Source: Staphylococcus simulans
GTDB lineage: Bacteria > Bacillota > Bacilli > Staphylococcales > Staphylococcaceae
Reading direction: 5' to 3'
Length of the DNA stretch: 64,000 nucleotides
Assembly (NCBI RefSeq): GCF_002902285.1
Contig: NZ_PPRU01000004.1
Coordinates: 62,001-126,000, forward strand
The stretch's first letter is position 1. Each line of letters opens with the position of its first letter. This document shows, in pieces, positions 1 through 10,006 of this stretch. Under the pieces are notes generated by a model. The model ran no database searches and was not told the origin of the DNA. It saw only the letters and a list, made by a program, of their open reading frames with translations. A program made the position numbers and the translations under genes.

Positions 1-411
1 ACCGTGGCCATGACGTTTGATATTGCCTTGGAAACCTTTACCTTTAGATACTCCAGTTACGTCAATGATGTCCCCAGCTTCAAATGTATCAACTGAGACT
101 TCTTGACCTACTTCGTATTCATCAACATTGATGTTTCTGAATTCACGAATGAAGCGCTTAGGAGCTGTGTCAGCTTTTTTAGCGTGACCTTCAGCTGGTT
201 TATTAGCATATTTATTTGACTTGCTGTCTTTTTTGTATGCTTGTTTGTCTTCAAAACCTACTTGGATAGCGTTGTAACCGTCTACCTCTTCAGTTTTCTT
301 TTGTAATACTACGTTTTGTCCTGCTTCTACTACAGTTACTGGGATTAAGTCTCCGTTTTCACCGAATACTTGTGTCATCCCGATTTTTCTTCCTAAGATT
401 CCTTTGGTCAT
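1..411 (-). CDS. rplC: 50S ribosomal protein L3 (partial, 3' end outside window)
   Basis: The reverse strand encodes the first 137 residues of ribosomal protein L3, beginning [16 protein letters not shown], the classic L3 N-terminus. L3 binds 23S rRNA near the peptidyl-transferase centre and starts 50S assembly. The start at 411 follows a strong ribosome-binding site (GGAGGT in mRNA sense). It lies 27 bases downstream of rpsJ, the standard S10-operon order (rpsJ-rplC-...). The gene runs off the left edge, so it is incomplete in this window but not truncated biologically. The identification is very secure. Confidence 0.98.
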   Translation of the reverse strand, partial: MTKGILGRKIGMTQVFGENGDLIPVTVVEAGQNVVLQKKTEEVDGYNAIQVGFEDKQAYKKDSKSNKYANKPAEGHAKKADTAPKRFIREFRNINVDEYEVGQEVSVDTFEAGDIIDVTGVSKGKGFQGNIKRHGHG

Positions 412-438
412 CGAAAGTCCACCTCCTATGATTTTCTA

Positions 439-759
<321 letters not shown>

Positions 760-803
760 TTATATCGTCTACATTTAGTGATAGACTTCTCCACGAAAAC
801 TAT

Positions 804-839
804 CTCACACAACGCCATGGCAAAGCGGCCGGGTGTGTC
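804..839 (-). promoter_or_regulatory. Hairpin in the S10-operon leader
   Basis: Arms CACAC (806-810) and GTGTG (833-837), with inner GCC/GGC pairs, form a GC-rich hairpin about 60 bases before rpsJ. It is the only compact GC-rich structure in the leader. It could take part in ribosomal-protein autoregulation, but no known leader class was recognised and this is inference. Confidence 0.35.
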
Positions 840-966
840 AGTAACCTTTCGCTTCATCGCGTATTCAAAGTCCAACATTAGATATGTTACACGAATCAGC
901 GCTTAGTTGCAACCATTTCATGTAACTTTTTTTATGTTAGACTTTTTCTCTAACACATACCAGTAT

Positions 967-995
967 ATTTTACTGCAAATGATTGCACACTTCAA
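967..995 (-). promoter_or_regulatory. Predicted SigA promoter of the S10 operon
   Basis: On the reverse strand, -35 TTGAAG (990-995), a 17-base spacer and -10 TAAAAT (967-972) match the vegetative promoter well. It points at rpsJ. Confidence 0.65.
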
Positions 996-1053
996 CCCGT
1001 ATAAAGATTTTTTTCTCTAAGTCTTCATATTTTTTCAATCGACTCACATCCTA

Positions 1054-1059
1054 TATAAT
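1054..1059 (+). promoter_or_regulatory. -10 element for the small membrane protein gene
   Basis: A perfect TATAAT lies 26 bases before the GTG start at 1085. The -35 region is a weak T-rich match (TTTTTC/TTTTCA around 1031-1037). Confidence 0.45.
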
Positions 1060-1084
1060 AGTAAATGAATGGTGGTGATTAAAA

Positions 1085-1471
1085 GTGAAACATAGTACAA
1101 GAATCGCATTAATCATTATAAGCATTATCTTGCTGCTCTCTGAACTTTTATATGGCATTCCTTTCTTAGGAGGTTCTATCATCGTTTCATTTGGTTGGCA
1201 GCCATTAATCATTAATGCTTTCTTCTATTTATTACTCGTTATCGCATTATTAGCTGACAGCCAAAGTACAATTCGTCCTATGGTCATTATTCCTTTATTA
1301 GGAATCGCTGGTTCGTTTATCGCAATTGTTCCTTTTGTCGGAATGATTGTACATTGGATTTTATTCTTCTTAATGTTGTTCTTCTTGTTTATTGTCATGA
1401 GCACTCCTATTTATATGCCAAATCGAAATGCGAGAGCTGTTTATGATGAACATGGACGTCGAATTAAATAA
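1085..1471 (+). CDS. Small membrane protein, unknown function
   Basis: A 128-residue protein with about four hydrophobic segments (roughly residues 8-28, 30-56, 65-85 and 88-108) and a short charged C-terminal tail (PNRNARAVYDEHGRRIK). The start codon is GTG, preceded by a GGTGGTG ribosome-binding site. No domain or catalytic motif was recognised. It stands alone between the S10 operon, transcribed the other way, and gdh, with its own promoter and terminator. It is likely an integral cytoplasmic-membrane protein. Its reading frame, start signals and terminator support a real gene. Confidence 0.8.
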   Translation: MKHSTRIALIIISIILLLSELLYGIPFLGGSIIVSFGWQPLIINAFFYLLLVIALLADSQSTIRPMVIIPLLGIAGSFIAIVPFVGMIVHWILFFLMLFFLFIVMSTPIYMPNRNARAVYDEHGRRIK

Positions 1472-1482
1472 GTTATAGATAA

Positions 1483-1510
1483 ATACCGGCAGATCTGTCG
1501 GTATCTTTTT
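1483..1510 (+). terminator. Terminator after small membrane protein gene
   Basis: The near-perfect palindrome ATACCGGCAGATCTGTCGGT (continuing AT) is followed by CTTTTTA, a typical intrinsic terminator. Confidence 0.7.
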
Positions 1511-1549
1511 ATATTTACAAGTAATTTTATGAGTTTCTTCCTATTGTAA

Positions 1550-1563
1550 TGTAAACGCTTCTA
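1550..1563 (+). promoter_or_regulatory. Possible cre (CcpA) site upstream of gdh
   Basis: TGTAAACGCTTCTA matches the catabolite-responsive consensus TGWAANCGNTNWCA at 12 of 14 positions. A link to carbon catabolite control of glucose dehydrogenase is plausible but inferred. Confidence 0.3.
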
Positions 1564-1713
1564 TTTATATTTATTTTAGAAGTTAAAGGTGTTTGGATTA
1601 TTAATTTTTAGAAGCGGGTATATTGATAGAGTTCATAATAACGATGAAACATATTGCTTTTTAACTATATTGAATAGAAATAAAGCATGATATAGATAAA
1701 AGGAGAAAGAGAT

Positions 1714-2505
1714 ATGTATCAAGATTTAGAAAATAAAGTAGTTATTGTCACAGGTAGTGGCAGCGGAATTGGTAAAGCTTACGCTGAAGCGTTTGGTAAA
1801 GCAAAAGCGAAAGTTGTTTTAAATTACCGTTCTTCTAAACACGAACCTGAGTTAGAAAAACTCAAAAAAGAAATCGAAGATCACGGTGGACAAGCTTTAC
1901 CAGTCCAAGGTGATGTTACAACCGAAGAAGATATCATCAGCCTTGTAGAACAAGCCATCAAACATTTTGGCACTTTAGACATTATGATTAATAACGCTGG
2001 ATTTGAAAATCCTGTTGCTTCACATGAAATGTCTGTTGAAGAGTTCCAAAAAGCACTTGATGTTAACTTAACAGGTGCATTCATCGGTTCAAGAGAAGCT
2101 GTTAAATACTTCCTTAAAGAAGATAAAAAAGGAGTAATCATTAATACAGCGAGTGTGCATGACATCATTCCATGGCCTTACTATGTAAATTATTCAGCAA
2201 GTAAAGCTGGCCTAAAAAGTATGATGGAAACAATGTCTATGGAATATGCACAATACGGTATCCGCATTAATAACATTTCACCAGGTGCAGTCGTTACAGA
2301 GCATACGAAAGAGAAATTCTCTGATCCTGAAACACGTGAAGAAACCCTTAAAATGATTCCTGCAAGAGAAATTGGCGAAACAGAGCAAGTGGCTAACGTT
2401 GCTTTATTCTTAGCATCTGATGCAGCAAGTTATATTCACGGCACAACAATTTATGTTGATGGCGGTATGACGAATTACCCTGCGTTCATGGGTGGTAAAG
2501 GTTAA
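1714..2505 (+). CDS. gdh: Glucose 1-dehydrogenase (SDR family)
   Basis: A 263-residue short-chain dehydrogenase of the glucose 1-dehydrogenase type, which oxidises D-glucose to gluconolactone with NAD(P)+. Visible motifs are the N-terminal cofactor loop TGSGSGIGKAYAEAF, NNAG near residue 92, and catalytic Ser-Tyr-Lys, with NTASVHD supplying Ser and YVNYSASKAG supplying Tyr and Lys. The C-terminus YVDGGMT is typical. The ATG follows AAAGGAG. In S. xylosus the partner glucose-uptake gene glcU is adjacent; here glcU lies about 5 kb downstream at 7389, with three genes between. The family is certain. The exact substrate rests on similarity to GlcDH and the nearby glcU. Confidence 0.9.
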   Translation: MYQDLENKVVIVTGSGSGIGKAYAEAFGKAKAKVVLNYRSSKHEPELEKLKKEIEDHGGQALPVQGDVTTEEDIISLVEQAIKHFGTLDIMINNAGFENPVASHEMSVEEFQKALDVNLTGAFIGSREAVKYFLKEDKKGVIINTASVHDIIPWPYYVNYSASKAGLKSMMETMSMEYAQYGIRINNISPGAVVTEHTKEKFSDPETREETLKMIPAREIGETEQVANVALFLASDAASYIHGTTIYVDGGMTNYPAFMGGKG

Positions 2506-2522
2506 TATTATCTCTTGCAGTA

Positions 2523-2555
2523 AGACACTTGCGAATTGTGCAAGTGTCTTTTTTT
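2523..2555 (+). terminator. Terminator of gdh
   Basis: Perfect 10-bp stem AGACACTTGC / GCAAGTGTCT with a 7-base loop, followed by six T residues. Confidence 0.9.
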
Positions 2556-2562
2556 GATATAT

Positions 2563-2592
2563 AAAAAAACAAGCCCATATCTCATGAGCTTG
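2563..2592 (-). terminator. Terminator of the purine permease gene
   Basis: On the reverse strand, CAAGCTCAT-GAGAT-ATGGGCTTG (9 bp with one G-U) is followed by seven T residues. Confidence 0.85.
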
Positions 2593-2606
2593 CTTAATCG
2601 TTTGTT

Positions 2607-3941
2607 TTAACCGTGTACGAATACGAAGTATAAAATGAATAACACCATTAATACATACATAATTGGATGTACTTCTTTATGACGTTTCGTCACTAACATT
2701 GTAATTGGATAGAAGATGAAACCACATGCGATACCTGTCGCAATTGAATAAGATAGTGGCATCATAATAATTGTAATGAACGCTGGAACAGCCAATTCAA
2801 ATTTCTTCCAATCAATTTGTGATAAGTTTCCTGCCATTAATACCCCTACTACAATTAATGCTGGAGCTGTGACTGCACTCGTAACAACAGCCATTAATGG
2901 ACTGAAGAATAATGCTAATAAGAAACAGACACCTGTTACAATACTCGCAAAACCAGTTCTTGCACCTACAGCAACACCCGATGTTGATTCAATGTATGAA
3001 GTCGTTGTTGTTGTACCGAAAATAGAACCTACGATTGTAGCGATAGAATCTGAGAATAACGCACGACCTGCACGAGGTAATTTATTATCTTTCATCATAC
3101 CTGCTTGTGAAGCCACTGCCACTAATGTTCCTGCTGTATCAAAGAAATCAATGAACAAGAACGTTAAAATAACAATTAAAAATTGTACTGTAAATAATTG
3201 ACCTGGGTCTTTAAATGCTTCAAATGCTGCACCGAATGTTGGCGCAATACTTGGAATCTTTCCTACTACTGCATGTGGCATTTGAATTAAACCAGTTAAT
3301 AATCCGCCGGCTGACGTTAAAATCATACCGATAAAGATAGCACCCGGTACTTTTTTAGCATAAAGTACAACCGTTACGATGATACCAAATACTGCTAATA
3401 ATACTTTACCGTCTGTAATATGGCCTAAAGTTACAAGCGTAGAATCATTATTCACAATAATACCTGCACCTTGTAAACCAACAAAGGTAATAAACAAACC
3501 GATACCCGCTGTTACAGCCATTTTCATCTCATACGGTATGGCGTTAATAATGGTCTCCCGGAGTCCTGTTACGGTTAATATCGCAAAGAAGATACCTGAA
3601 CATAACACACCTGTTAAACCGATTTGCCATGGAATCCCCATTGTTAACACAACAGTAAATGCGAAGAATGCATTCAGTCCCATACCTGGTGCTAATGCGA
3701 TTGGATATCTAGCAATGAGTCCCATAAATAATGAACCCACAAATGCAGCTAAGGCTGTCGCAACAAATACTGCGCCCTGATCCATCTTCATATCATCTGG
3801 GATACCTTTTACACCTGCTAAACTTAAAATCTGCGGGTTAACAGCTAATATGTAAGCCATAGATAAGAAAGTTGTTAAACCGCCTAAAATCTCACGACGA
3901 TAATTCGTTTGATACTTATCAAATTGGAAATATTTTTTCAC
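2607..3941 (-). CDS. pbuG: NCS2 family guanine/hypoxanthine permease
   Basis: A 444-residue polytopic membrane protein of the AzgA-like branch of the NCS2 nucleobase transporters, which import hypoxanthine, guanine or adenine. The N-terminus (FQFDKYQTNYRREILGGLTT) and the segments NPQILS, GMGLNAFFAFTVV, DFFDTAGTLV and TTTTSYIESTSGVAVGARTG are characteristic. The start at 3941 follows AAGGAGACTTTAAAG. No purine riboswitch could be recognised in the upstream 180 bases, which also hold the topB terminator. The gene is monocistronic. Purine specificity is inferred from the family. Confidence 0.87.
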   Translation of the reverse strand: MKKYFQFDKYQTNYRREILGGLTTFLSMAYILAVNPQILSLAGVKGIPDDMKMDQGAVFVATALAAFVGSLFMGLIARYPIALAPGMGLNAFFAFTVVLTMGIPWQIGLTGVLCSGIFFAILTVTGLRETIINAIPYEMKMAVTAGIGLFITFVGLQGAGIIVNNDSTLVTLGHITDGKVLLAVFGIIVTVVLYAKKVPGAIFIGMILTSAGGLLTGLIQMPHAVVGKIPSIAPTFGAAFEAFKDPGQLFTVQFLIVILTFLFIDFFDTAGTLVAVASQAGMMKDNKLPRAGRALFSDSIATIVGSIFGTTTTTSYIESTSGVAVGARTGFASIVTGVCFLLALFFSPLMAVVTSAVTAPALIVVGVLMAGNLSQIDWKKFELAVPAFITIIMMPLSYSIATGIACGFIFYPITMLVTKRHKEVHPIMYVLMVLFILYFVFVHG

Positions 3942-4043
3942 TTTAAAGTCTCCTTAAATGAAATACCTTAATATTCTAATCCCTATTCAAAGAAAATACA
4001 ATGAAGATTTAAGAAAAAACCAAACAATTTTAATAGAAATTTG

Positions 4044-4120
4044 AAAAACACACTCATTTTCGAACGATTTCAACACTATATTTTTAAATATTGTTCGTTA
4101 AAATTCGTTAATGAGTGTGT
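4044..4120 (-). terminator. Long-loop terminator of topB
   Basis: On the reverse strand, ACACACTCATT (4120-4110) pairs perfectly with AATGAGTGTGT (4058-4048), followed by TTTT. The 51-base interior contains a second imperfect AT-rich hairpin. The large interior is unusual for an intrinsic terminator. Confidence 0.6.
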
Positions 4121-4127
4121 CTTCTAA

Positions 4128-6260
4128 TTAAAGTTTCAAATTCTTCAAAGCATCTTGGAATGGATTATTGTTCATTTCTTCTTTACCCATATATTTCTTC
4201 ATCTCACGTTTAGATACTTTGCCTTTACCTTTATTCTTATGTCTTTGATCCATTTGTTCTTGTGTTTCAGAGTGACCGCAAACACAACGATATGTCGCTT
4301 TTTTACCTTTACCGAATAATGTCATTTTCTTATGACAGTTTGGACAACGTGCATTCGTTTTACGTTGTACATTTTTCTTTGTCTTACATGCTGGGTCTTG
4401 GCATACAAGCATTTGACCATTTTTTGTTTTGACTTTAATCATGAATTTACCGCATGTCGGACATTCTGTAGTGGTCAAGTTATCATGTTTATATTTCTGT
4501 TCACTGTTTTTGATTTCATTCACAATAGTTTCAGTAAAATGTTTCATCTCTTTTATGAACTGACGTGCATCATATTTACCTTGTTCAATTTGCGTTAATT
4601 TTTCTTCCCATTCTGCTGTAAGCAATGGTGAAGTAAGTGATTGTGGTGCGAGTTCTAAAATTTGGCGTCCTTTAGACGTAACTTTAATATGACCATCTCT
4701 TGCTTCAATCGCATTCATATTAAACAACTTTTCGATTATATCTGCACGTGTTGCTACCGTACCAATACCGCCTGTTTGTTTCAGAGTTTGTGAATGTTTT
4801 TTATTTTTTAGTTCAAAGAACTTTTGAGGACTTTCCATTGCTTTTAACAATGTTCCCTCGTTAAAGTATGGCGGCGGTGTTGTTTCATGTTCTTGAATAT
4901 GGAAACGTTGAACTTTATAAGTTGCACCTTGTTTAAATTGTATTGGTTCTGATTGTGTGGTTGATTCATTTAGTAATTGTTTGAAACCAAGTTGCAAGGT
5001 TACTTTATCTTGCAATTCAAAGGTCTGCTTACCGACCTTCAAGATAACTTTGACCGCTTCATACTCATACGGCGGCAACAAGTTCTCTATAAATCGTTCT
5101 GCAATCATTAAATAGACCTTTTGTTCACGTTGGCTTAAGTCATTCATGTTAGGACGAATTTCTGTTGGAATAATCGCATGATGATCTGATACCTTCTGAT
5201 TATTTACGATACCCATTTTAGCACTGAACTGTTTATTGACTAATGGACGCACCGCTTCTTTATACTCAGTCGCAAGCAATGCTTGTAAACGTTCTTTAAA
5301 TGTTTCTACCATATCATCCGTTAAATAGTTCGAATCTGTTCTTGGATACGTAACCAACTTATGACGTTCATATAAGTTTTGAAGTGTATTCAGTGTTTCT
5401 TTCGCACCCATACGATAACGTTGATAAGCTTCTTGTTGTAAATCAGTTAAACTGAACAACTTCGCAGGATATTGTTTCTTTCGTTTTGATGTTACTGATT
5501 CAACAATGCCCGTTTGTTGTTCTAATTGTTGAACCATATCTGTGAATACTTGTTTGTCATAGATACGTTGTTTTGAAATCAACTTAAAGTTTTGTCCATC
5601 CACTTGTGCTTCAAACGTATAATATTTAGATGGTCTAAAATGTCTGATTTCATCTTGGCGCATTTGAACAAGTTGAATCGTCGGTGTTTGAACACGACCT
5701 AATGATAACTGCGCATCATACTTCGTTGTTAATGCGCGCGTCGCATTAATCCCAACAATCCAGTCTGCCTCACTACGTGCTAATGCTGCACGATATAATG
5801 GCAAGTATGCTTTACCATCTTTTAAATGTTTGAACCCGTTACGAATCGCTTTGGCTGTAATCGAACTGATCCATAAACGTTTAATCGGTTTCTTATTATG
5901 CACCTTATCTAAAATCAAACGTGCAACGAGCTCCCCTTCTCTTCCAGCATCAGTCGCAATGATAATTTCTTTAACTACATCTTTTAACATCAATGATTTG
6001 ACTGTATTGAATTGTTTCTTTGTTTTTGGAATAACGACTGTTTTCATATATTTTGGGATAATTGGCAGTTCTTGCAAATCCCATGTTTTAAACTTCGAAT
6101 CATATTGTTCTGGAGTTGCATTCGTTACCAGATGACCTAAAGCCCATGTCACAATATGTTGATTGTTTTCAAAATAGCCATTGCGCTTTTGATGTACATT
6201 CAATGCGTTCGCAATATCACGGGCCACAGAAGGTTTCTCTGCTAGAATTAATGATTTCAT
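4128..6260 (-). CDS. topB: DNA topoisomerase III
   Basis: A type IA topoisomerase of about 710 residues that decatenates DNA by single-strand passage. Visible features are the N-terminal TOPRIM domain ([13 protein letters not shown]; acidic motif TDAGREGEL near residue 105), the active-site tyrosine in [14 protein letters not shown] (about residue 310), and C-terminal zinc-ribbon modules ([20 protein letters not shown]) before a basic tail. The second ATG (6260) is preferred because AAAGGA lies 8 bases upstream; the ATG at 6266 is too close to it. Similar length and domain order are normal for Bacillus/Staphylococcus TopB. It is monocistronic. Confidence 0.95.
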   Translation of the reverse strand: MKSLILAEKPSVARDIANALNVHQKRNGYFENNQHIVTWALGHLVTNATPEQYDSKFKTWDLQELPIIPKYMKTVVIPKTKKQFNTVKSLMLKDVVKEIIIATDAGREGELVARLILDKVHNKKPIKRLWISSITAKAIRNGFKHLKDGKAYLPLYRAALARSEADWIVGINATRALTTKYDAQLSLGRVQTPTIQLVQMRQDEIRHFRPSKYYTFEAQVDGQNFKLISKQRIYDKQVFTDMVQQLEQQTGIVESVTSKRKKQYPAKLFSLTDLQQEAYQRYRMGAKETLNTLQNLYERHKLVTYPRTDSNYLTDDMVETFKERLQALLATEYKEAVRPLVNKQFSAKMGIVNNQKVSDHHAIIPTEIRPNMNDLSQREQKVYLMIAERFIENLLPPYEYEAVKVILKVGKQTFELQDKVTLQLGFKQLLNESTTQSEPIQFKQGATYKVQRFHIQEHETTPPPYFNEGTLLKAMESPQKFFELKNKKHSQTLKQTGGIGTVATRADIIEKLFNMNAIEARDGHIKVTSKGRQILELAPQSLTSPLLTAEWEEKLTQIEQGKYDARQFIKEMKHFTETIVNEIKNSEQKYKHDNLTTTECPTCGKFMIKVKTKNGQMLVCQDPACKTKKNVQRKTNARCPNCHKKMTLFGKGKKATYRCVCGHSETQEQMDQRHKNKGKGKVSKREMKKYMGKEEMNNNPFQDALKNLKL

Positions 6261-6403
6261 CTTCATTTTCCTTTCTCAAAATCGTATTTCTATTGTAACA
6301 TGATTTATTGTGCTTGTTTCTCGTACCTTTGCTTTTATCTCAACACAAAACAAAGTATAATAAATAAAAAGGTGTTCTTTATATAACAACCAAGGAGGTT
6401 CTT

Positions 6404-7267
6404 ATGAAAGCCGTTAAAATTGAAGCTGTTCAAGACATCCAAAGTATTATTCACCAAGCCGATACATCCTATTGTTCCTATATTTATAAGCTTCACGAAA
6501 AAAACGTTTCATTGACACAAAGTATTGAGGCTTTAAAACAAGACACAGGCGTCTACGCGCTCATTGACGAAAGTGACAAAGTCCGTATGCTGATGGGTGG
6601 ATTCTCCTATGATACTAACCATTTTAAAATGGTTGGGCCGTTCATCAATTCAAATGATCAATTAGATGCACAAGCTTTTAAAAGCCTTTTTGAAACTTTA
6701 ATTGCAGATCAACCTGATCAATCTCATTTCAATTTTTCATTTGATATTACAGACGACTATAAAAGTTCATTGATGAAATCCATTGATGCACACTATACGT
6801 TCACTGACTATTATCTTTCAACTGATCACACAATTGAAACAAGTCCTGCGGCTGAACGTCAAATCATTCCATATCACAAAGCTTTTTTCGCACATTTCGA
6901 TCGCTTACATCAGAAAAACTTCCGTCGTGAAGCAATGTCTGCTTCTGAAATTGTCAATACACTAGATGAGAACAATCATTTATTCTTTTTTGTCAGCGAA
7001 GGTATTTTAAAAGGCTACTTATATCTGCAAGTCAAACCTGATAAAAATAAAGCAGAAATTAAATATTTCTCATCTCATACGGATTATCGTTATGAAGGAA
7101 TTGCTTTTAATTTATTAAGTCATGCGATTAACTTTGCTTTTAAATATGATGATATTAATAAAGTCTATTTCAAAATACGTAGTAAAAATGATCAATTAGT
7201 AGACCGCTTCAGTGAACTCGGTTTCGACATTCGTTCAGAACGTAAAAAATTCAAATATATCAAATAA
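6404..7267 (+). CDS. GNAT-like acetyltransferase family protein
   Basis: A 287-residue soluble protein preceded by a perfect AGGAGG site. The C-terminal half (about residues 195-285) looks like a GNAT fold: FFVSEGILKGYLYLQV strands, then YRYEGIAFNLLSHAINFAF in place of the acetyl-CoA loop, then KVYFKIRSKNDQLVDRFSELGF. The N-terminal 150 residues are a divergent, probably duplicated GNAT-like domain. The substrate is unknown. It is monocistronic, with a TATAAT box upstream and a strong terminator downstream. The family assignment is by fold pattern only and is moderately sure. Confidence 0.65.
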   Translation: MKAVKIEAVQDIQSIIHQADTSYCSYIYKLHEKNVSLTQSIEALKQDTGVYALIDESDKVRMLMGGFSYDTNHFKMVGPFINSNDQLDAQAFKSLFETLIADQPDQSHFNFSFDITDDYKSSLMKSIDAHYTFTDYYLSTDHTIETSPAAERQIIPYHKAFFAHFDRLHQKNFRREAMSASEIVNTLDENNHLFFFVSEGILKGYLYLQVKPDKNKAEIKYFSSHTDYRYEGIAFNLLSHAINFAFKYDDINKVYFKIRSKNDQLVDRFSELGFDIRSERKKFKYIK

Positions 7268-7271
7268 TATA

Positions 7272-7315
7272 AGCGTTTGTTATGAGGTTAACCTTCATAG
7301 CAAACGTTTTATTTT
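7272..7315 (+). terminator. Terminator after the GNAT-like gene
   Basis: CGTTTGTTATGAGG and CCTTCATAGCAAACG form a long stem closed by a TTAA loop, followed by TTTTATTTT. Confidence 0.8.
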
Positions 7316-7388
7316 CCATTTATTTGTCTTTGTTTTATTCTTATTTTATTAAGGGGTAAGTTTAAATATAGAAAGGAAAAGATAGAAG

Positions 7389-8243
7389 ATGGATTTACTT
7401 ATCGCATTACTGCCTGCCCTCTTTTGGGGTAGTGTTGTTTTAATTAACGTTCTTGTTGGAGGCGGACCTTACAATCAAATCCGAGGCACGACACTCGGCG
7501 CATTGATTGTAGGTATTGTTCTCTTATTAACAGGACATTCTAGTTTTGAACCTAAAGTCATTATTGTCGGTTTGATCTCTGGTGCATTCTGGGCATTAGG
7601 TCAAGGTTACCAACTACGCTCTGTTGATTTAATCGGTGTTTCTAAAACTATGCCGATTTCTACAGGAATGCAGCTGGTTGGTACTACATTATTCAGCGCA
7701 ATATTCCTAGGGGAATGGAGTACAGGAACACAAGTCGTTTTAGGTCTATTAGCGATGATTTTATTAGTGGGCGGTATCGCATTGACTTCACTTAAAGGTA
7801 AAAATGAATCGAGCGAAGGCCAATCTAAATTAGGTAAAGCAATTGTGATTTTATTAATTTCAACAGTCGGCTATGTCGTATATGTTGTTGTGGCGCAAAT
7901 CTTTAGCGTTAATGGCTTAGATGCCTTATTCTTCCAATCAATTGGTATGGCAATCGGTGGTTTCTTATTATCAGCGAAACACCAAACGTCTACACGCTAT
8001 ACGTTACGTAACCTGTTGCCAGGTGTGATTTGGGCCATTGGTAACTTATTCTTGTTCTACTCACAACCTAAAGTCGGCGTCGCAACAAGTTTCTCATTCT
8101 CACAATTACTAGTAATCGTTTCAACACTCGGCGGTATCTTTATACTGAAAGAACGTAAAGATAAACGTCAAATGCTTGGAATTACTGCAGGGATTGTATT
8201 AATTGTCGTCGCAGCTTTCATTCTCGGCGGATTAAAAGCATAA
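7389..8243 (+). CDS. glcU: Glucose uptake permease GlcU
   Basis: A 284-residue membrane protein of the GlcU/RhaT sugar-transport family with ten predicted helices and the typical N-terminus [20 protein letters not shown]. It provides PTS-independent uptake of glucose, which cytoplasmic glucose dehydrogenase or glucokinase can then use. Characteristic segments are [34 protein letters not shown] and [19 protein letters not shown]. The start follows GAAAGGAAAAG. gdh lies upstream but is not adjacent, so the two are not co-transcribed here. Confidence 0.93.
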   Translation: MDLLIALLPALFWGSVVLINVLVGGGPYNQIRGTTLGALIVGIVLLLTGHSSFEPKVIIVGLISGAFWALGQGYQLRSVDLIGVSKTMPISTGMQLVGTTLFSAIFLGEWSTGTQVVLGLLAMILLVGGIALTSLKGKNESSEGQSKLGKAIVILLISTVGYVVYVVVAQIFSVNGLDALFFQSIGMAIGGFLLSAKHQTSTRYTLRNLLPGVIWAIGNLFLFYSQPKVGVATSFSFSQLLVIVSTLGGIFILKERKDKRQMLGITAGIVLIVVAAFILGGLKA

Positions 8244-8283
8244 TGCTTTCTAATAAAATATTGAAGAAAATAATAGAAATTTT

Positions 8284-8329
8284 AAAGGGATTGTCAGCCA
8301 CTTAAGTAATGATTGACAATCCCTTTTTT
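8284..8329. terminator. Bidirectional terminator between glcU and the AEC permease gene
   Basis: Perfect 13-bp arms AAAGGGATTGTCA / TGACAATCCCTTT with A/T-rich flanks on both sides serve the converging genes. Confidence 0.88.
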
Positions 8330-8330
8330 A

Positions 8331-9242
8331 TTATACGAAAAACATTTGGAAGTAATAGAGTATGACGATACTGATCACAATCGTCATGTTGGTGGTCATG
8401 CCAATCAAAGGCAATGTACGGTATTGGAATTGAATGGAGTAAGGTATGACCGCAACGCCGATTGGCAACAACCAAATGACCATTAAAGTCGTTTTTATCA
8501 TTTGGTCAGAGACTGGTAAAAAGAAATAAACGAGTAAGCCCGCTATGAGTCCAAAGCCATAATGAATGGCCAAATATTTCAAGGCAATCGGTAAATAACG
8601 ACGTTCTACTCTAAAGTTCAACATTAAACCTAAGAGAATCATAGATAACGGCATATTCGCTTGTGCCAATACATCTAAGAAATTGATAACAGGATCTGGT
8701 AAATGCAGGTTACTCATATTTAAACCAAACATCATCAAATAAGTCATCAATGGAATAGAACGTAATAAATTCAATATAAGGAATCTAAGATTAAAAGTAT
8801 TATTTCCGCTGCTGCTGAAATAATTGCCTATAAAATAAGTGATACCGAACATGACAATCGCACCGCCGATATCTGCCATACCGAAATAAATCATGCCGAC
8901 TTTCGGCCAAATCGCTTGTACTAGCGGGTAAGCAAATAAGCCGATATTCAGTGATGCCATCATCATGCCGATGGTACCTCGCATCTCATTGTCATATTTT
9001 AAGAAAAAGCTGATAGCGATAACTTTCGCAATGATACCGTAAATGACCATCATAACCGGTAATACAGATAGTGAAATATCCAGTTCAGCTTTGTTTAAAT
9101 TGACGATGACTAATGCAGGTAACGTCACATTCAGCACTAATTTAGCCAGTACTTGGTTATCTTCTTCTTTTAAAATATTGATACGTTTGAGTAAATACCC
9201 AAGCGCGATCAATATAACAATGACTGCGAATTTGCCTGTCAT
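8331..9242 (-). CDS. AEC (auxin efflux carrier) family permease
   Basis: A 303-residue, about ten-helix membrane protein of the AEC family. Family signs are the N-terminal ALGYLLKRINILKEEDNQVLAK, NVTLPALVIVNL, and the C-terminal LLPIGVAVIPYSIQF segment. Bacterial members are putative malate, malonate or other small-anion carriers; the substrate here cannot be told. AGAAGGGTGACTT precedes the ATG. It is transcribed alone, convergent with glcU. Confidence 0.82.
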   Translation of the reverse strand: MTGKFAVIVILIALGYLLKRINILKEEDNQVLAKLVLNVTLPALVIVNLNKAELDISLSVLPVMMVIYGIIAKVIAISFFLKYDNEMRGTIGMMMASLNIGLFAYPLVQAIWPKVGMIYFGMADIGGAIVMFGITYFIGNYFSSSGNNTFNLRFLILNLLRSIPLMTYLMMFGLNMSNLHLPDPVINFLDVLAQANMPLSMILLGLMLNFRVERRYLPIALKYLAIHYGFGLIAGLLVYFFLPVSDQMIKTTLMVIWLLPIGVAVIPYSIQFQYRTLPLIGMTTNMTIVISIVILYYFQMFFV

Positions 9243-9377
9243 AAGTCACCCTTCTTTCTCTATTATCATTGAGACATTCATTCGTCATGAAATGTCATTT
9301 CTCGGTAATTACATCTCTAATCTTTCCATGATATACTATTATTATTGATAATAAAAATCAATAAGGTGGTGTATCTT

Positions 9378-9545
9378 TTGGATTTAGAAAGTCAATTAGC
9401 AGAATTAAAACAAGATTACGTACGTCTGCAAGACGATTTGGAAAAGCGTGAATCAACAGGTCAAGAAGTCGATCCATTGATTAAACAGCTTGAACAAATC
9501 GAACATGAAATCGCACACGTCCGTTCACAAATAAAACAGCAATAA
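9378..9545 (+). CDS. Small coiled-coil protein (SE1832-like)
   Basis: A 55-residue, highly charged, predicted all-helical protein: LDLESQLAELKQDYVRLQDD followed by further heptad-like Leu/Ile spacing. The probable start is TTG at 9378, because AAGGTGGTG lies 7 bases upstream; no good site serves an upstream ATG. It resembles a small family of staphylococcal coiled-coil proteins of unknown function. It is likely cytoplasmic and probably co-transcribed with the small membrane protein downstream. Confidence 0.75.
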   Translation: MDLESQLAELKQDYVRLQDDLEKRESTGQEVDPLIKQLEQIEHEIAHVRSQIKQQ

Positions 9546-9616
9546 AATCGACATCTTGAATAGAAACACGCCATGATTCAACGTGTTTTGCGATTATCAG
9601 AAAGGAAGTACACGCG

Positions 9617-9934
9617 ATGCAACTCTATCTATTATTACTACCCGTTTTGTATTTATTTGTAAGTTATATCAGTATTTATAAAATGAATACAATCTACAGT
9701 AGTGTTTTACGCATGGTCATGGGTGGATTACTCATCCTTATTGTCGCAATGATTAACTTAACAGTTCCTCCAGTAGCATGGTGGGAGTTTGCGGTCATTG
9801 TGATGCTTGTAGGTAATGTGGAGATTACAGCCTTCAAGTATTCAAAAGGCGATCAAAAAGGTGTCTTCTTATTAAATGTGATGACCCTTTTAATTTTCGT
9901 GATCAGTACTATTTTAACATTTGTATTATATTAA
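9617..9934 (+). CDS. Small membrane protein, unknown function
   Basis: A 105-residue protein with four hydrophobic segments (about 3-20, 28-50, 53-72 and 84-104) and very few charges outside the motif KYSKGDQKG. AAAGGAAG precedes the ATG. It follows the coiled-coil gene by 71 bases with no terminator between, so the two probably form an operon. No function can be assigned. Confidence 0.75.
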   Translation: MQLYLLLLPVLYLFVSYISIYKMNTIYSSVLRMVMGGLLILIVAMINLTVPPVAWWEFAVIVMLVGNVEITAFKYSKGDQKGVFLLNVMTLLIFVISTILTFVLY

Positions 9935-9940
9935 GAAAGA

Positions 9941-9983
9941 AAAGCCCCTCAGCTGCGTATTATACGAGCTGAGGGACTTTTTT
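9941..9983. terminator. Bidirectional terminator, small membrane gene / RND gene
   Basis: CCCCTCAGCT and AGCTGAGGGA form an 11-12 bp stem, flanked by AAAAG on the left and CTTTTTT on the right. Confidence 0.88.
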
Positions 9984-10006
9984 GATTAGCTATTTAAATT
10001 TTAAAC

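Noticed and set aside
1595..1621. SigB promoter for gdh (GGGTAT at 1616)
   Set aside because: The -10 is perfect, but the best GTTT-like -35 is 19 bases away and the correctly spaced hexamer GGATTA matches poorly.
3942..4127. Purine riboswitch before pbuG
   Set aside because: No three-way-junction core or conserved loop sequences could be found. The region is AT-rich and contains the topB terminator.
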